From: CAYGBW01 sp964348185
GTDB lineage: Bacteria; Desulfobacterota; BSN033; WVXP01
Direction: 5' to 3'
DNA length: 34,365 nucleotides
Assembly (NCBI GenBank): GCA_964348185.1
Contig: CAYGBW010000142.1
Location: forward strand, 1-34,365
Made by a program: the position numbers and the translations under genes. A model generated the notes under the pieces. The model was not told the DNA's origin. It searched no databases and worked only from the letters and a program-made list of their open reading frames with translations. Every line of letters begins with the position of its first letter. Within the stretch, counting starts at the first letter, position 1. This document shows positions 15,988 to 23,893 of this stretch, piece after piece.

Positions 15988-16152
15988 GCTCACCTCACGA
16001 GCCGCTAAACGATTCGGAGCCAAAGGACGGGGCTCCTCTAAAGGAGGGGTTTTGACTGCCAAGGCGGCGCGGGCAGGCGAGGAGAACAGGGCAAAGAGCG
16101 TGCCTCTCCCCCGTCGATCGCCAGAGGTCAGGATGTCGGGGAGGGCAATGGC

Positions 16153-17037
16153 ATGGATCTCAATCTTTTGGTGCAACAGCTGATCAATGGCATCTCTCTC
16201 GGCGGGGTATACGCTCTTGAGGCCGTGGGATTTGCTCTCATCTTTAATATTCTCAAATTCTCCAATTTCTCTCATAGCGCCGTCGTTGCCATCTCCGCCT
16301 ATTTCGGTTTTTTCATTTCCCGCCACGTTTACACGAACTTTATTGTTACCCTGATCCTGACCACCCTTGCCGGTGGGATCGTCGGCGTTCTTATTGAGAA
16401 GCTCGTCTTTCGCCCCATCCGTCTGAAGGGAGCTCCCCTGACGCTTTTTCTCGTCAATTCGATAACGGTGGCAATGCTCGTTCAGCAGTTCTTTGCTGCC
16501 ACCTGGGGAGATGACTATTACCCCTACCCCGTGTTCATGAAAAAGACAGCCTTCAACATCGGGAACCTCACCGTATCGAAGACCTACACGTTGATGCTTG
16601 TGATCTCTGCAATCGTTTTATTGCTTCTCACCTATATTTTGAAGCGAACAAAGGTTGGTATTGCCCTGCGGGCGGCCTCCACGGATATTCGAACCCCCAG
16701 CTTGATGGGGATCAATATCGATTTCGTCATTTCCTCAGCCTTTTTTCTCGCCGGGGTTCTGGGCGGCATTACCGGGTACCTCTTGGGGATGACCTACACC
16801 GTCGATCCATTTATTGGCAGTATGGTTCTCAAAGGCATCATCGCCGCGATCATCGGTGGCATCGGGAGCCTGGGGGGAGGCGTCATCGCGGGCCTCCTAC
16901 TCGGGGGGATGGAGAATCTGTTGATTGCAGAGATCGGATCATCCCTAACCCCGATTGTCATTTATTCGGGCATTTTTGTCTTACTCCTGGTGCGGCCTGA
17001 GGGGATTGCGGGCAAACGCTATGTCATTAAAGCGTGA
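16153..17037 (+). CDS. livH: Branched-chain-type ABC transporter permease LivH-like (copy 1)
   Basis: Inner-membrane permease of 294 aa with about eight hydrophobic helices. Family features include the N-terminal QQLINGISLGGVYALEAVG, FSHSAVVAISAYFGFF, the EAA-like cytoplasmic segment RTKVGIALRAAS, and the C-terminal GGIGSLGGGVIAGLLLGG. GGGGAGGGC precedes the ATG. It pairs with the LivM-like protein 28 nt downstream to form the translocation channel. The 218-nt gap from the binding-protein gene contains the attenuator. Confidence 0.93.
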   Translation: MDLNLLVQQLINGISLGGVYALEAVGFALIFNILKFSNFSHSAVVAISAYFGFFISRHVYTNFIVTLILTTLAGGIVGVLIEKLVFRPIRLKGAPLTLFLVNSITVAMLVQQFFAATWGDDYYPYPVFMKKTAFNIGNLTVSKTYTLMLVISAIVLLLLTYILKRTKVGIALRAASTDIRTPSLMGINIDFVISSAFFLAGVLGGITGYLLGMTYTVDPFIGSMVLKGIIAAIIGGIGSLGGGVIAGLLLGGMENLLIAEIGSSLTPIVIYSGIFVLLLVRPEGIAGKRYVIKA

Positions 17038-17065
17038 TGGAGCATACGATTAGGAGAGGTATCCA

Positions 17066-17932
17066 ATGGCCTTCTATCTGAAGGTTCTCGAGATCACCTG
17101 TCTGTACACGATACTGGTGCTTGGTGTCTACCTGATGACGGCCCTCACGGGTCTCTTCTCACTTGGGCAGGGGGGGTTTGTTTCCATCGGCGCCTATACG
17201 GCGGCAATCGCTTACCTCCGGTTCCATCTCCCCTTTCCCCTTGCCCTTCTCCTGGCCGTTCTCATGGGGGCGATTGTCGGTTTCCTCATTGGGATTCCCA
17301 CGCTCCGTCTCCACAGGGATTATTTTCTTTTGGTGACCTTTGGCTTTGGCGAAATGGTCCGGGCGGCCCTGCTCCACCTTGCCCAGCTCACGGGGGGGGC
17401 CCTTGGCATTGCGGGTATACCGAGACTCGCGGGCCTTCCAATGATCGTGATTTCGATAGTTTGCATAACTTTTCTCATCGCCAACTTGAAGCGATCTCGG
17501 TTCGGAAGGGAGTGTATTGCCATTCGTGACGATGAACTTGCTGCCGGTTTGATGGGGATAAACGTCTATGTGCATAAGCTAAAGGTATTCGTCCTCAGTT
17601 CTGCGATTACGGCTTACGGCGGCGCCGTTTATGCCTTCGTCATCATGTTCATTGAGCCCAATCTCTTCAATTGGCTGGAATCGGCTAAACTGATCGTCAT
17701 CACCTTTGTGGGCGGGGTAAACAGCATCACGGGGGCCATCGTCACCTCTGTGGTTTACTATTCTTTTGGCGAGTTTTTCCGATTCGTGGACGTCTGGAGA
17801 GACGTGCTTCTCGCCCTCGCCGTTCTTCTCGTCACGATTTTCCGACCCGGAGGAATCTTCGGAGCCTGGGAACTCACCCCAGGGAATCTTTTCCGTTGGC
17901 GGAAGGGAAGGCATCGGTCGTGGAAGTCTTGA
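17066..17932 (+). CDS. livM: Branched-chain-type ABC transporter permease LivM-like (copy 1)
   Basis: Second permease, 288 aa, with eight or so membrane segments. LFSLGQGGFVSIGAYTAA near residue 30 is the conserved LivM block, and GRECIAIRDDELAAGLMGIN is the cytoplasmic coupling loop that contacts the ATPase. The C-terminal IFRPGGIFG is typical. AGGAGAGG lies 8 nt before the ATG. The LivG gene begins within its last codons, so expression is coupled. Confidence 0.93.
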   Translation: MAFYLKVLEITCLYTILVLGVYLMTALTGLFSLGQGGFVSIGAYTAAIAYLRFHLPFPLALLLAVLMGAIVGFLIGIPTLRLHRDYFLLVTFGFGEMVRAALLHLAQLTGGALGIAGIPRLAGLPMIVISIVCITFLIANLKRSRFGRECIAIRDDELAAGLMGINVYVHKLKVFVLSSAITAYGGAVYAFVIMFIEPNLFNWLESAKLIVITFVGGVNSITGAIVTSVVYYSFGEFFRFVDVWRDVLLALAVLLVTIFRPGGIFGAWELTPGNLFRWRKGRHRSWKS

Positions 17933-18684
17933 GGACGGTCGATTTATGCAAGAATTTCGGAGGGGTTTCCGCTGTTGTCAACTTTTCCATGCGCCAGATG
18001 GAAAACGAGGTAACCGGAATCATTGGCCCCAATGGCGCGGGAAAGACAACCGTATTTAACCTCATAACCGGACTCTACCCCATTGATTCGGGAGAAATCT
18101 GGTTCTACGGCGCCGACATCACCGGGATTCCCCCCCACAGGATAACCGACCTGGGAATTACCCGGACTTTTCAGAACATCAGACTGTTCAAGAATCTGAG
18201 CGTTCTAGACAATCTCAAAGTCGCCTATGGGATGAAAGTCCGCTACACGATCTGGGAGGAGATGTTCCGATTTCCCACGGTGAGGAGAGAAGAGAGGGAA
18301 GTCGAGGAGATTGCCTTGACCTATCTCGCCTATCTTGGGCTAGAGAAATACGCTGACTACGAACCGTACAACCTCCCCTACGGGCTCCAGAGGAGACTTG
18401 AGCTTGCCAGGGCCCTGATGTCGAATCCCAGGCTCCTTCTCCTCGATGAGCCGGCAGCGGGCCTTAACCCCAGGGAGATCCATGAACTCATTAACACGAT
18501 ACGGAGAATCCAGGAGGAGAAGAGGCTTTCGATTATTGTTGTCGAGCATCATATGGAATTGGTGATGAATGTCTGCAAGACCATCCATGTGCTGGATTTT
18601 GGAGAGAAAATCGCCGAAGGGAAACCCGAGGAGATCAAGCGGAACAACCAGGTCCTTCAAGCCTACCTTGGAGAAGAGGTGTAG
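17920..18684 (+). CDS. livG: Branched-chain-type ABC transporter ATPase LivG-like (copy 1)
   Basis: ATP-hydrolysing subunit of about 254 aa. I place the start at GTG 17920, 8 nt after GGAAGGGAAGG, overlapping livM by 13 nt; an alternative TTG at 17896 would add eight residues. Walker A is GPNGAGKTT (36-44), the signature is the LivG-type PYGLQRRLELARAL, Walker B is LLLLDEPAAGLNP, and the switch His is in VEHHMELV. It forms a heterodimer with LivF, whose gene starts 7 nt later. The LivG-specific signature shows this is the amino-acid-type, not the urea-type, subfamily. Confidence 0.93.
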   Translation: MEVLRTVDLCKNFGGVSAVVNFSMRQMENEVTGIIGPNGAGKTTVFNLITGLYPIDSGEIWFYGADITGIPPHRITDLGITRTFQNIRLFKNLSVLDNLKVAYGMKVRYTIWEEMFRFPTVRREEREVEEIALTYLAYLGLEKYADYEPYNLPYGLQRRLELARALMSNPRLLLLDEPAAGLNPREIHELINTIRRIQEEKRLSIIVVEHHMELVMNVCKTIHVLDFGEKIAEGKPEEIKRNNQVLQAYLGEEV

Positions 18685-18690
18685 GGAGAG

Positions 18691-19398
18691 ATGATCGAGG
18701 TTAAAGACCTGACCGTTCGGTACGGGGGGGTAACTGCCCTTGACACGGTCTCCCTGATGATCCCTGACGGGGATGTGGTGAGCATCGTCGGTGCCAATGG
18801 GGCCGGAAAATCGACAACAATAAATGCCATCAGCGGGATGGTGAAAACTGCAAGGGGAGAAATACGTCTCGATGGCGAGCCCCTCAACCGTCCCCCCCAT
18901 GAGATTGTCAAGAAGGGGATCGTCCAGGTTCCTGAGGGAAGGAAGATCTTCTCTTCCATAACGGTCAAGGAAAACCTCATCCTTGGCGCCTACATGATCA
19001 GCGAAAAGAAAAGGCTTGACAGCAACATGAGAAAGGTCTTTGAGCAGTTTGGGGTTCTCGAAAAAAGACAGAATCAGCCGGGGGGAACCCTCTCAGGTGG
19101 AGAGCAACAGATGCTCGCCATTGCCCGGGCCCTCATGTCTGATCCCAAGGTTCTTCTTCTTGACGAGCCGTCATTGGGGTTGGCTCCTATGCTGGTTCTC
19201 GATATTTTCAGAATGATCGAAGATCTCAATCGCCAAGGGCTCACCATCCTCCTGGTAGAGCAAAATGCCAAAAAAGCACTGTCCATCGCCAACTACGCCT
19301 ATGTCCTCGAAACGGGGAGGGTTGTCTCTGAGGGTGAGGGAACAAGGATTGTCGAAGATCCGATTGTCAAAAAGGCCTATCTCGGCGTGGAGGAGTAA
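18691..19398 (+). CDS. livF: Branched-chain-type ABC transporter ATPase LivF-like (copy 1)
   Basis: Second ATPase of the first transporter, 235 aa. Walker A GANGAGKST, signature LSGGEQQMLAIARALM and Walker B VLLLDEPSLGLAP are complete, followed by the LivF-typical VEQNAKKAL switch segment. The ATG is preceded by GTAGGGAGAG. Its stop lies 3 nt before the methyltransferase start, so the transporter and the two enzymes downstream form one transcript. Confidence 0.93.
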   Translation: MIEVKDLTVRYGGVTALDTVSLMIPDGDVVSIVGANGAGKSTTINAISGMVKTARGEIRLDGEPLNRPPHEIVKKGIVQVPEGRKIFSSITVKENLILGAYMISEKKRLDSNMRKVFEQFGVLEKRQNQPGGTLSGGEQQMLAIARALMSDPKVLLLDEPSLGLAPMLVLDIFRMIEDLNRQGLTILLVEQNAKKALSIANYAYVLETGRVVSEGEGTRIVEDPIVKKAYLGVEE

Positions 19399-19401
19399 GG
19401 G

Positions 19402-20784
19402 ATGCTGACGGATTCCGAGATCGAAAGGATCGACAGGGCTGCACACGATCTCCTCGAGAACCCCGGTGTGAAAATCGAGGATGAAGGGGTCGTTGAGAAA
19501 CTCCTTGGCTGTGGAGCAAAGCCCGGTGCGGGAAGCATGATCGTCAGGTTCCCTTCGGAAATGGTGTCCGAATACCTGGCCCTGGCTCCAGAAAGGTTTT
19601 CCCTTGCCGACAGGGCCGACAGGATCTGGGAGGTCTCCCCGGAAACCCCGTCCCGCTTCTGGACCGGTGCTGCCCTCTTCTACCTCGACCAGCATGGCTT
19701 CAGACGTATCCATAGAAAAGACCTGGCGGACTTCGCCCGGGTTGTGGAGACCCTCTCTCAGGTTGACACGATCGTGGGAACAAGCACAGAGGATACGCCT
19801 CCCAGACATCGTGACTTCGTGGGGTTTCGCATCATGGCGGCCCATACGCGGAAGCACTTGAGGTCCCTCTCCTTCACGCCAAAAGGCGGAGAAGCCTTAA
19901 TCGAAATGGCTCAGGCATTGACAGGGGGGAGGCGTCTAAAGGAAAATCCCATTTTTAGTGTGGGCTTTACTGCCCACGGCCCGCTCCGGTGGACATCCCT
20001 TGCCCTGGGAGTCTTCAAAGCAACCTCAGGACACGGCGTGCCCTGCACGGTGAATGGCGAGCCCATGGCGGGTGCCTCGGCACCCGTTACCCTGGCAGGA
20101 ACCGTTGTCGTTGGAACCGCAGAGATTTTGAGTGGGATCGTGGTCAATCAGGTTCTTGAACCGGGAAGGCCCTGTTTCTTCAACCTCGGGTTTGCCCACG
20201 TCATGGACATGCGGTCGGCATTCCCTGTCACAGGGGGACCGGAAAATGCGCTTCTTGCCGTGGCCGGTGCGGATCTTGCGCGATACTATCGGATTCCCTC
20301 TGTCTCGTGGATGTGCACCGACTCCCTTTACTATGATGCCCAGAACTCCCTTGAAAAGACGCTCGCAGCGCTGACACACGCCCAGGCCCGAGTCAGTGTC
20401 GTCTGGGGCGTCGGCTCCATGGAGTCTGAAAAGTCCATTTCCCCTGTGCAGGCAGTGATAGACAATGAAATCGTCGGAATGGTCAAAAGATATCTGGACG
20501 GTTTCCCTGTGGATCGTGAATCGATCGCCCTTGACGTGATCCGGAAGACCGGGATAACAGGAGAGTTCCTGAGTTCAGAACACACCCTGACCCACTTCCG
20601 GGGAACCCAATTTCAACCTGAGGTTCTCGTCCGGATGGAGAGGTCCGCAGCAGGAGAAGATGACAATCTCACCCGAAGGGCGGAAGAGGCCGTGAGCCGT
20701 GTTCTTTCTTGCCCCAAAGAAAAAATCCTCGATGAAGCCGTGGAAAAGGAACTTCTCAAGATCGAGAAAAAGTATGCCCAGTGA
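19402..20784 (+). CDS. MttB-family methyltransferase lacking pyrrolysine
   Basis: A 460-aa member of the trimethylamine methyltransferase (MttB) superfamily, a TIM-barrel family that moves a methyl group from a methylated amine to a corrinoid protein. The diagnostic block EPMAGASAPVTLAGTVVVG (220-238) and the later GVGSMESEKSISPVQAVIDN (336-355) are clear. Classical MttB reads through an in-frame UAG as pyrrolysine; here the frame is continuous, placing it with the non-pyrrolysine branch, some of whose members demethylate quaternary amines such as glycine betaine or carnitine. No corrinoid protein or reductive activator is in the window, so the partner is elsewhere or the reaction differs. 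It overlaps the livF Shine-Dalgarno region and lies in the operon of a Liv importer. Confidence 0.85.
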   Translation: MLTDSEIERIDRAAHDLLENPGVKIEDEGVVEKLLGCGAKPGAGSMIVRFPSEMVSEYLALAPERFSLADRADRIWEVSPETPSRFWTGAALFYLDQHGFRRIHRKDLADFARVVETLSQVDTIVGTSTEDTPPRHRDFVGFRIMAAHTRKHLRSLSFTPKGGEALIEMAQALTGGRRLKENPIFSVGFTAHGPLRWTSLALGVFKATSGHGVPCTVNGEPMAGASAPVTLAGTVVVGTAEILSGIVVNQVLEPGRPCFFNLGFAHVMDMRSAFPVTGGPENALLAVAGADLARYYRIPSVSWMCTDSLYYDAQNSLEKTLAALTHAQARVSVVWGVGSMESEKSISPVQAVIDNEIVGMVKRYLDGFPVDRESIALDVIRKTGITGEFLSSEHTLTHFRGTQFQPEVLVRMERSAAGEDDNLTRRAEEAVSRVLSCPKEKILDEAVEKELLKIEKKYAQ

Positions 20785-20805
20785 AACGAGAGAAGGAGCA
20801 GATCC

Positions 20806-22026
20806 ATGAAAGACGGGTTATACGATTTGCCCATAAGGATTGGCCAGGTCGAACTGAAGAATCCTTTTGTCGTGGCGTCAGGGCCGACAGCGAAGCGGGT
20901 GGATCAGCTGGAACTGGCAGAGCAGTCAGGTTGGGCAGGGGCTTCGATTAAGCAGACCTTCAACCCCGTTCCCTACATCAATTACGAACCCCGTTATCGC
21001 TGGCTGAGAAAGGAGAAACTCCACACGTTCACAGCGGAATACCGCCTCAGTCTGGAAGAGGGGTTGCGCCTGGTGGATGCTGGGAGGAAGAAATGCAGAG
21101 AACTGGTGATTATGGCAAACTATTCCTATGTAGCCCCTGACCTTGAGGGCTGGCAGGAAGCGGCACGTCAATTCGAAGGGGCCGGGGCTCAGATGCTGGA
21201 GTTGAATTTCTGCTGTCCTAACATGTCCTTCAACGTGGATGTCTCGTCTCCTGGGAGCAGAGAGGGCCGTCCCTCATCCGGGGCCAGCATGGGTCAGGAC
21301 GAAAACGCCGTGCGACAGGTGATTGAAAAAACACGCCAGGTAACCGATCTTCCCATCATTGCCAAGATCACCCCTGAGGGGGGCCGCATCGGCGAAGTCT
21401 CCAGGGTAGCCTATGAGGCAGGAGCGACCGCCGTCTGCAGCGTGGCCAATCGGTTGGGAGTCCCCCCCATTGATGTCTGGAATTACAGGAATTCGATCTA
21501 CAATCTGCAAGGCGAGAATACCATGGGCTGTCTATCGGGTCCGTGGATCAAGCCTCTGGCCCTGCGCGACGTTCTTGAAATCCGGCGGCTCGTGGGATCG
21601 GGACCCGCCATTATCGGCACGGGAGGCATCGCCTCTTGGGAGGATGCCGTGGAGATGATGATGTGTGGAGCAGACTCGATTGGCGTCTGCACGCAGACCA
21701 TGCTCTCCGGGTTCACCTTCCTCGAGAAATGGATGAAATCCTTGAAGGATTACATGAAAAAGATGGGCTTCCAGCAGGCCAGGGATTTCCGTGATCTCTT
21801 GCTGGATGAGATCAAACCGGCATCTGACCTCACAGTCTGGGCGGGTTACGCGCAGGTGGACCCGGAGAGATGTTCCTCGTGTGGCCTCTGTGTTGACATT
21901 GGACATTGCAACGCGATCGTGATGACCGAGAGCGGCGCGTCGATCGATTCTGAATTGTGCAAGGGCTGTTCGACGTGCATCGATATCTGTGCCAAGAAGG
22001 CGATCACCGTGGTAGAGGACCGTTGA
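20806..22026 (+). CDS. PreA-like flavoprotein with C-terminal 2[4Fe-4S] ferredoxin domain
   Basis: A 406-aa protein related to the dihydropyrimidine dehydrogenase subunit PreA and dihydroorotate dehydrogenases. The FMN-binding TIM barrel spans about residues 10-340, with LNFCCPN (134-138 region) and GTGGIASWEDAVEMMMCGAD near the phosphate site. The C-terminus carries two cluster motifs: C356/C359/C362/C368, which has five rather than three residues before the last Cys, and a standard C385/C388/C391/C395. The loop that holds the catalytic Cys in mammalian enzyme (GLACGQD) reads GASMGQD here, so pyrimidine reduction is not assured. No PreT partner is nearby. Being in the operon with an MttB-like methyltransferase and a Liv importer, it may reduce or oxidise a related nitrogen ring compound. 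Confidence 0.85.
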   Translation: MKDGLYDLPIRIGQVELKNPFVVASGPTAKRVDQLELAEQSGWAGASIKQTFNPVPYINYEPRYRWLRKEKLHTFTAEYRLSLEEGLRLVDAGRKKCRELVIMANYSYVAPDLEGWQEAARQFEGAGAQMLELNFCCPNMSFNVDVSSPGSREGRPSSGASMGQDENAVRQVIEKTRQVTDLPIIAKITPEGGRIGEVSRVAYEAGATAVCSVANRLGVPPIDVWNYRNSIYNLQGENTMGCLSGPWIKPLALRDVLEIRRLVGSGPAIIGTGGIASWEDAVEMMMCGADSIGVCTQTMLSGFTFLEKWMKSLKDYMKKMGFQQARDFRDLLLDEIKPASDLTVWAGYAQVDPERCSSCGLCVDIGHCNAIVMTESGASIDSELCKGCSTCIDICAKKAITVVEDR

Positions 22027-22098
22027 GCGTTTTCGTACAGGGTTCTGGCAGGCCCAGCATCTCCGCTGAAGAGAATGGCAATACGAACCGAAATCGTC

Positions 22099-22391
22099 TC
22101 CCTTTGGGCATATGCGCTAACCTGAGCGACAAACGTAATTTTATTGGGTGGTTGGGATAGTTTTGTTCCTTTTCATGACGTGCACAATATCGAATATCGA
22201 ATCACGCCAGAGGCGTGATCGAAGGAGAGTAGAATCTTTGATCTTAAAGAGCGCCTGTGTGACAAGCGTAAAAACCGCTAAACAAAAGGACAAGAAAACC
22301 TCATGATTCGAAATTCCTTGTTCGATATTCGATATTCAATACGCTTCTAAATTGAATTAACTTCTTAGGTTAGCGCTTATGTCCCTTTGGG
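22099..22391. mobile_element. MITE-like element (273 bp) with 10-bp target duplication
   Basis: TCCCTTTGGG occurs at 22099-22108 and exactly again at 22382-22391, flanking a 273-bp segment (22109-22381). The segment starts CATATGCGCTAACCTGAG and ends with the near-perfect reverse complement of that (CTTAGGTTAGCGCTTATG), 16 of 18 positions matching. This is the structure of a small non-autonomous transposon with a target site duplication. Inside are a hairpin TCACGCC-AGA-GGCGTGA (22202-22218) and an inner inverted repeat AATATCGAATATCGAA mirrored by TTCGATATTCGATATT. No transposase is encoded. It lies between preA-like and the next oxidoreductase gene, and short ORFs within it are chance. Confidence 0.72.
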
Positions 22392-22442
22392 GCACGGCCC
22401 CTGAGGTAGGGCTGTCTAAAATTCATTGATGGGAGAGGGAAC

Positions 22443-23630
22443 ATGGAAAAAGTACGGGTCGGAGTTCTGGGATCTCGCTTTGTCGCACACCTCCACCTTT
22501 CCAATTGCAGGAACCTGAGGGGACACAAAATGGAGGTTGTTGCCGTGGCGGCGAGAACAGAGGAAAGTGCTGCCAGATTCGCAAAGGCCTTCGACATCCC
22601 CAGCATTTACACGGATTATCGGAAACTCGTTGAAAGCCCGGATGTGGACCTGGTTGACGTCTGTCTCCCTACGGATCTGCACAAAGAGGCGGTCATCGCG
22701 GCGGCAGAAGCGGGCAAACACGTGATTTGCGAAAAACCCCTGACAGGGTATTTTGGGAAGGATCTCGATGAGGAGCGAGTCGGTGACACGGTCTCACGAG
22801 AGACGATGCTTCAGGAAGCCATGAAAAACTGTCAGGAGATCAGAAGCGCTGTTGAACGGAATGGCGTCAGATTCTGCTATGCCGAGGATTGGGTCTATGC
22901 CCCTCCCTTTGCCAAACTCAAGAGGATGGTTGAGGTCAGCGGGGGCGTTGTCATGGACATGCGCGCAGAAGAGAGCCATTCTGGCTCCCATGCCCAATAC
23001 TCCAAGAAGTGGAAGACCTCAGGGGGCGGTTCCCTCGCTCGCCTCGGGTCCCACCCGATTGGAGCCGTCCTGCACCTGAAGCACTTCGAAGGCCAGGTCA
23101 GGGACGGGAAACCGATCCGGGCGCGGAGTGTGGTTGCCGAAGTTGGACGCCATACGCAGACCCCTCCTTACCAGGAAATGCCGAAAAAGTGGATGGTTTC
23201 GGATTGGCAGGACGTGGAGGACTGGAGCATTCTGATCATCGAGTTCGAGGATTCGACGCATGGTGTAGTGATGGCAACAGACGGAATGTTGGGAGGGACG
23301 CGCAATGCCATGGAGGTCTATCTCTCCAATGCCGTGGTTCGGGCGAATATGACGCCAAACAACGCGGTTGAGGTTTATGCTCCCGATCCGGGGGTATTTG
23401 GCGATGAATACCTCGTAGAGAAGCTTGAAACCAAGGCGGGATGGAATTTTCCCAGTCCTGACGAAGACTGGGAAAGGGGATACCCCCAGGAGCTCGAAGA
23501 TTTTGTCGAGGCAATCCTCAACGATCGGGAGCCCCTCTCGGGTTTGGATCTGGCCGAAGACGTCGTGAACGTCATCTACTCCGGTTATCTCTCAGCAGAA
23601 AAAGGCAAACGGATTTCCCTCATGGGATAA
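22443..23630 (+). CDS. Gfo/Idh/MocA family oxidoreductase (second)
   Basis: NAD(P)-dependent oxidoreductase of 395 aa preceded by GGGAGAGGG. The N-terminus VRVGVLGSRFVAHLHL is the Rossmann motif, and CEKPLTG (near residue 95) is the full EKP motif, unlike the 4127 paralogue. An insertion of about 25 polar residues (KDLDEERVGDTVSRETM) follows EKP. The substrate domain holds SLARLGSHPIGA with the conserved His, and the C-terminal EDFVEAILNDREP matches the GFO_IDH_MocA C-terminal pattern. The substrate is probably a sugar, cyclitol or their acids. It stands between the MITE and a new promoter, so it looks monocistronic. Confidence 0.9.
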   Translation: MEKVRVGVLGSRFVAHLHLSNCRNLRGHKMEVVAVAARTEESAARFAKAFDIPSIYTDYRKLVESPDVDLVDVCLPTDLHKEAVIAAAEAGKHVICEKPLTGYFGKDLDEERVGDTVSRETMLQEAMKNCQEIRSAVERNGVRFCYAEDWVYAPPFAKLKRMVEVSGGVVMDMRAEESHSGSHAQYSKKWKTSGGGSLARLGSHPIGAVLHLKHFEGQVRDGKPIRARSVVAEVGRHTQTPPYQEMPKKWMVSDWQDVEDWSILIIEFEDSTHGVVMATDGMLGGTRNAMEVYLSNAVVRANMTPNNAVEVYAPDPGVFGDEYLVEKLETKAGWNFPSPDEDWERGYPQELEDFVEAILNDREPLSGLDLAEDVVNVIYSGYLSAEKGKRISLMG

Positions 23631-23640
23631 GTAGACCGCC

Positions 23641-23657
23641 GGGAGAGGCTCTCTCCC
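23641..23657 (+). other. Hairpin after the second Gfo/Idh gene
   Basis: GGGAGAG-GCT-CTCTCCC is a perfect 7-bp stem 10 nt past the stop codon. A terminator-like role is possible, but there is no U-run, so this may instead be an mRNA-stabilising structure. Confidence 0.4.
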
Positions 23658-23685
23658 AGATCCCCTTTCTGGGTCGAAAAAAAGC

Positions 23686-23714
23686 TTGACAAAAGCCTCA
23701 ACCGTTGTTAGAAT
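23686..23714 (+). promoter_or_regulatory. Candidate sigma-70 promoter of the second ABC operon
   Basis: TTGACA (23686-23691), a 17-bp spacer, then TAGAAT (23709-23714): a perfect -35 with optimal spacing and a 5/6 -10. It lies 180 bp upstream of the binding-protein gene; nothing else in the gap is coding. Confidence 0.65.
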
Positions 23715-23893
23715 GCGGCCGCTTATGCTGAGAAGCGTCGCGGCTGAAATGGGCCGGGGCAGAAACCGAATGTGTGGTTTGTGCCAGTTAGAGGACTCAA
23801 GCTTTCCTGGCCTTTGAACCATGGCACCAGAAAACCTCAAGGGGGCAAGGATGCTTTGAATGCTTTTGAAATAATTCAACGAGGAGGGAAGCT

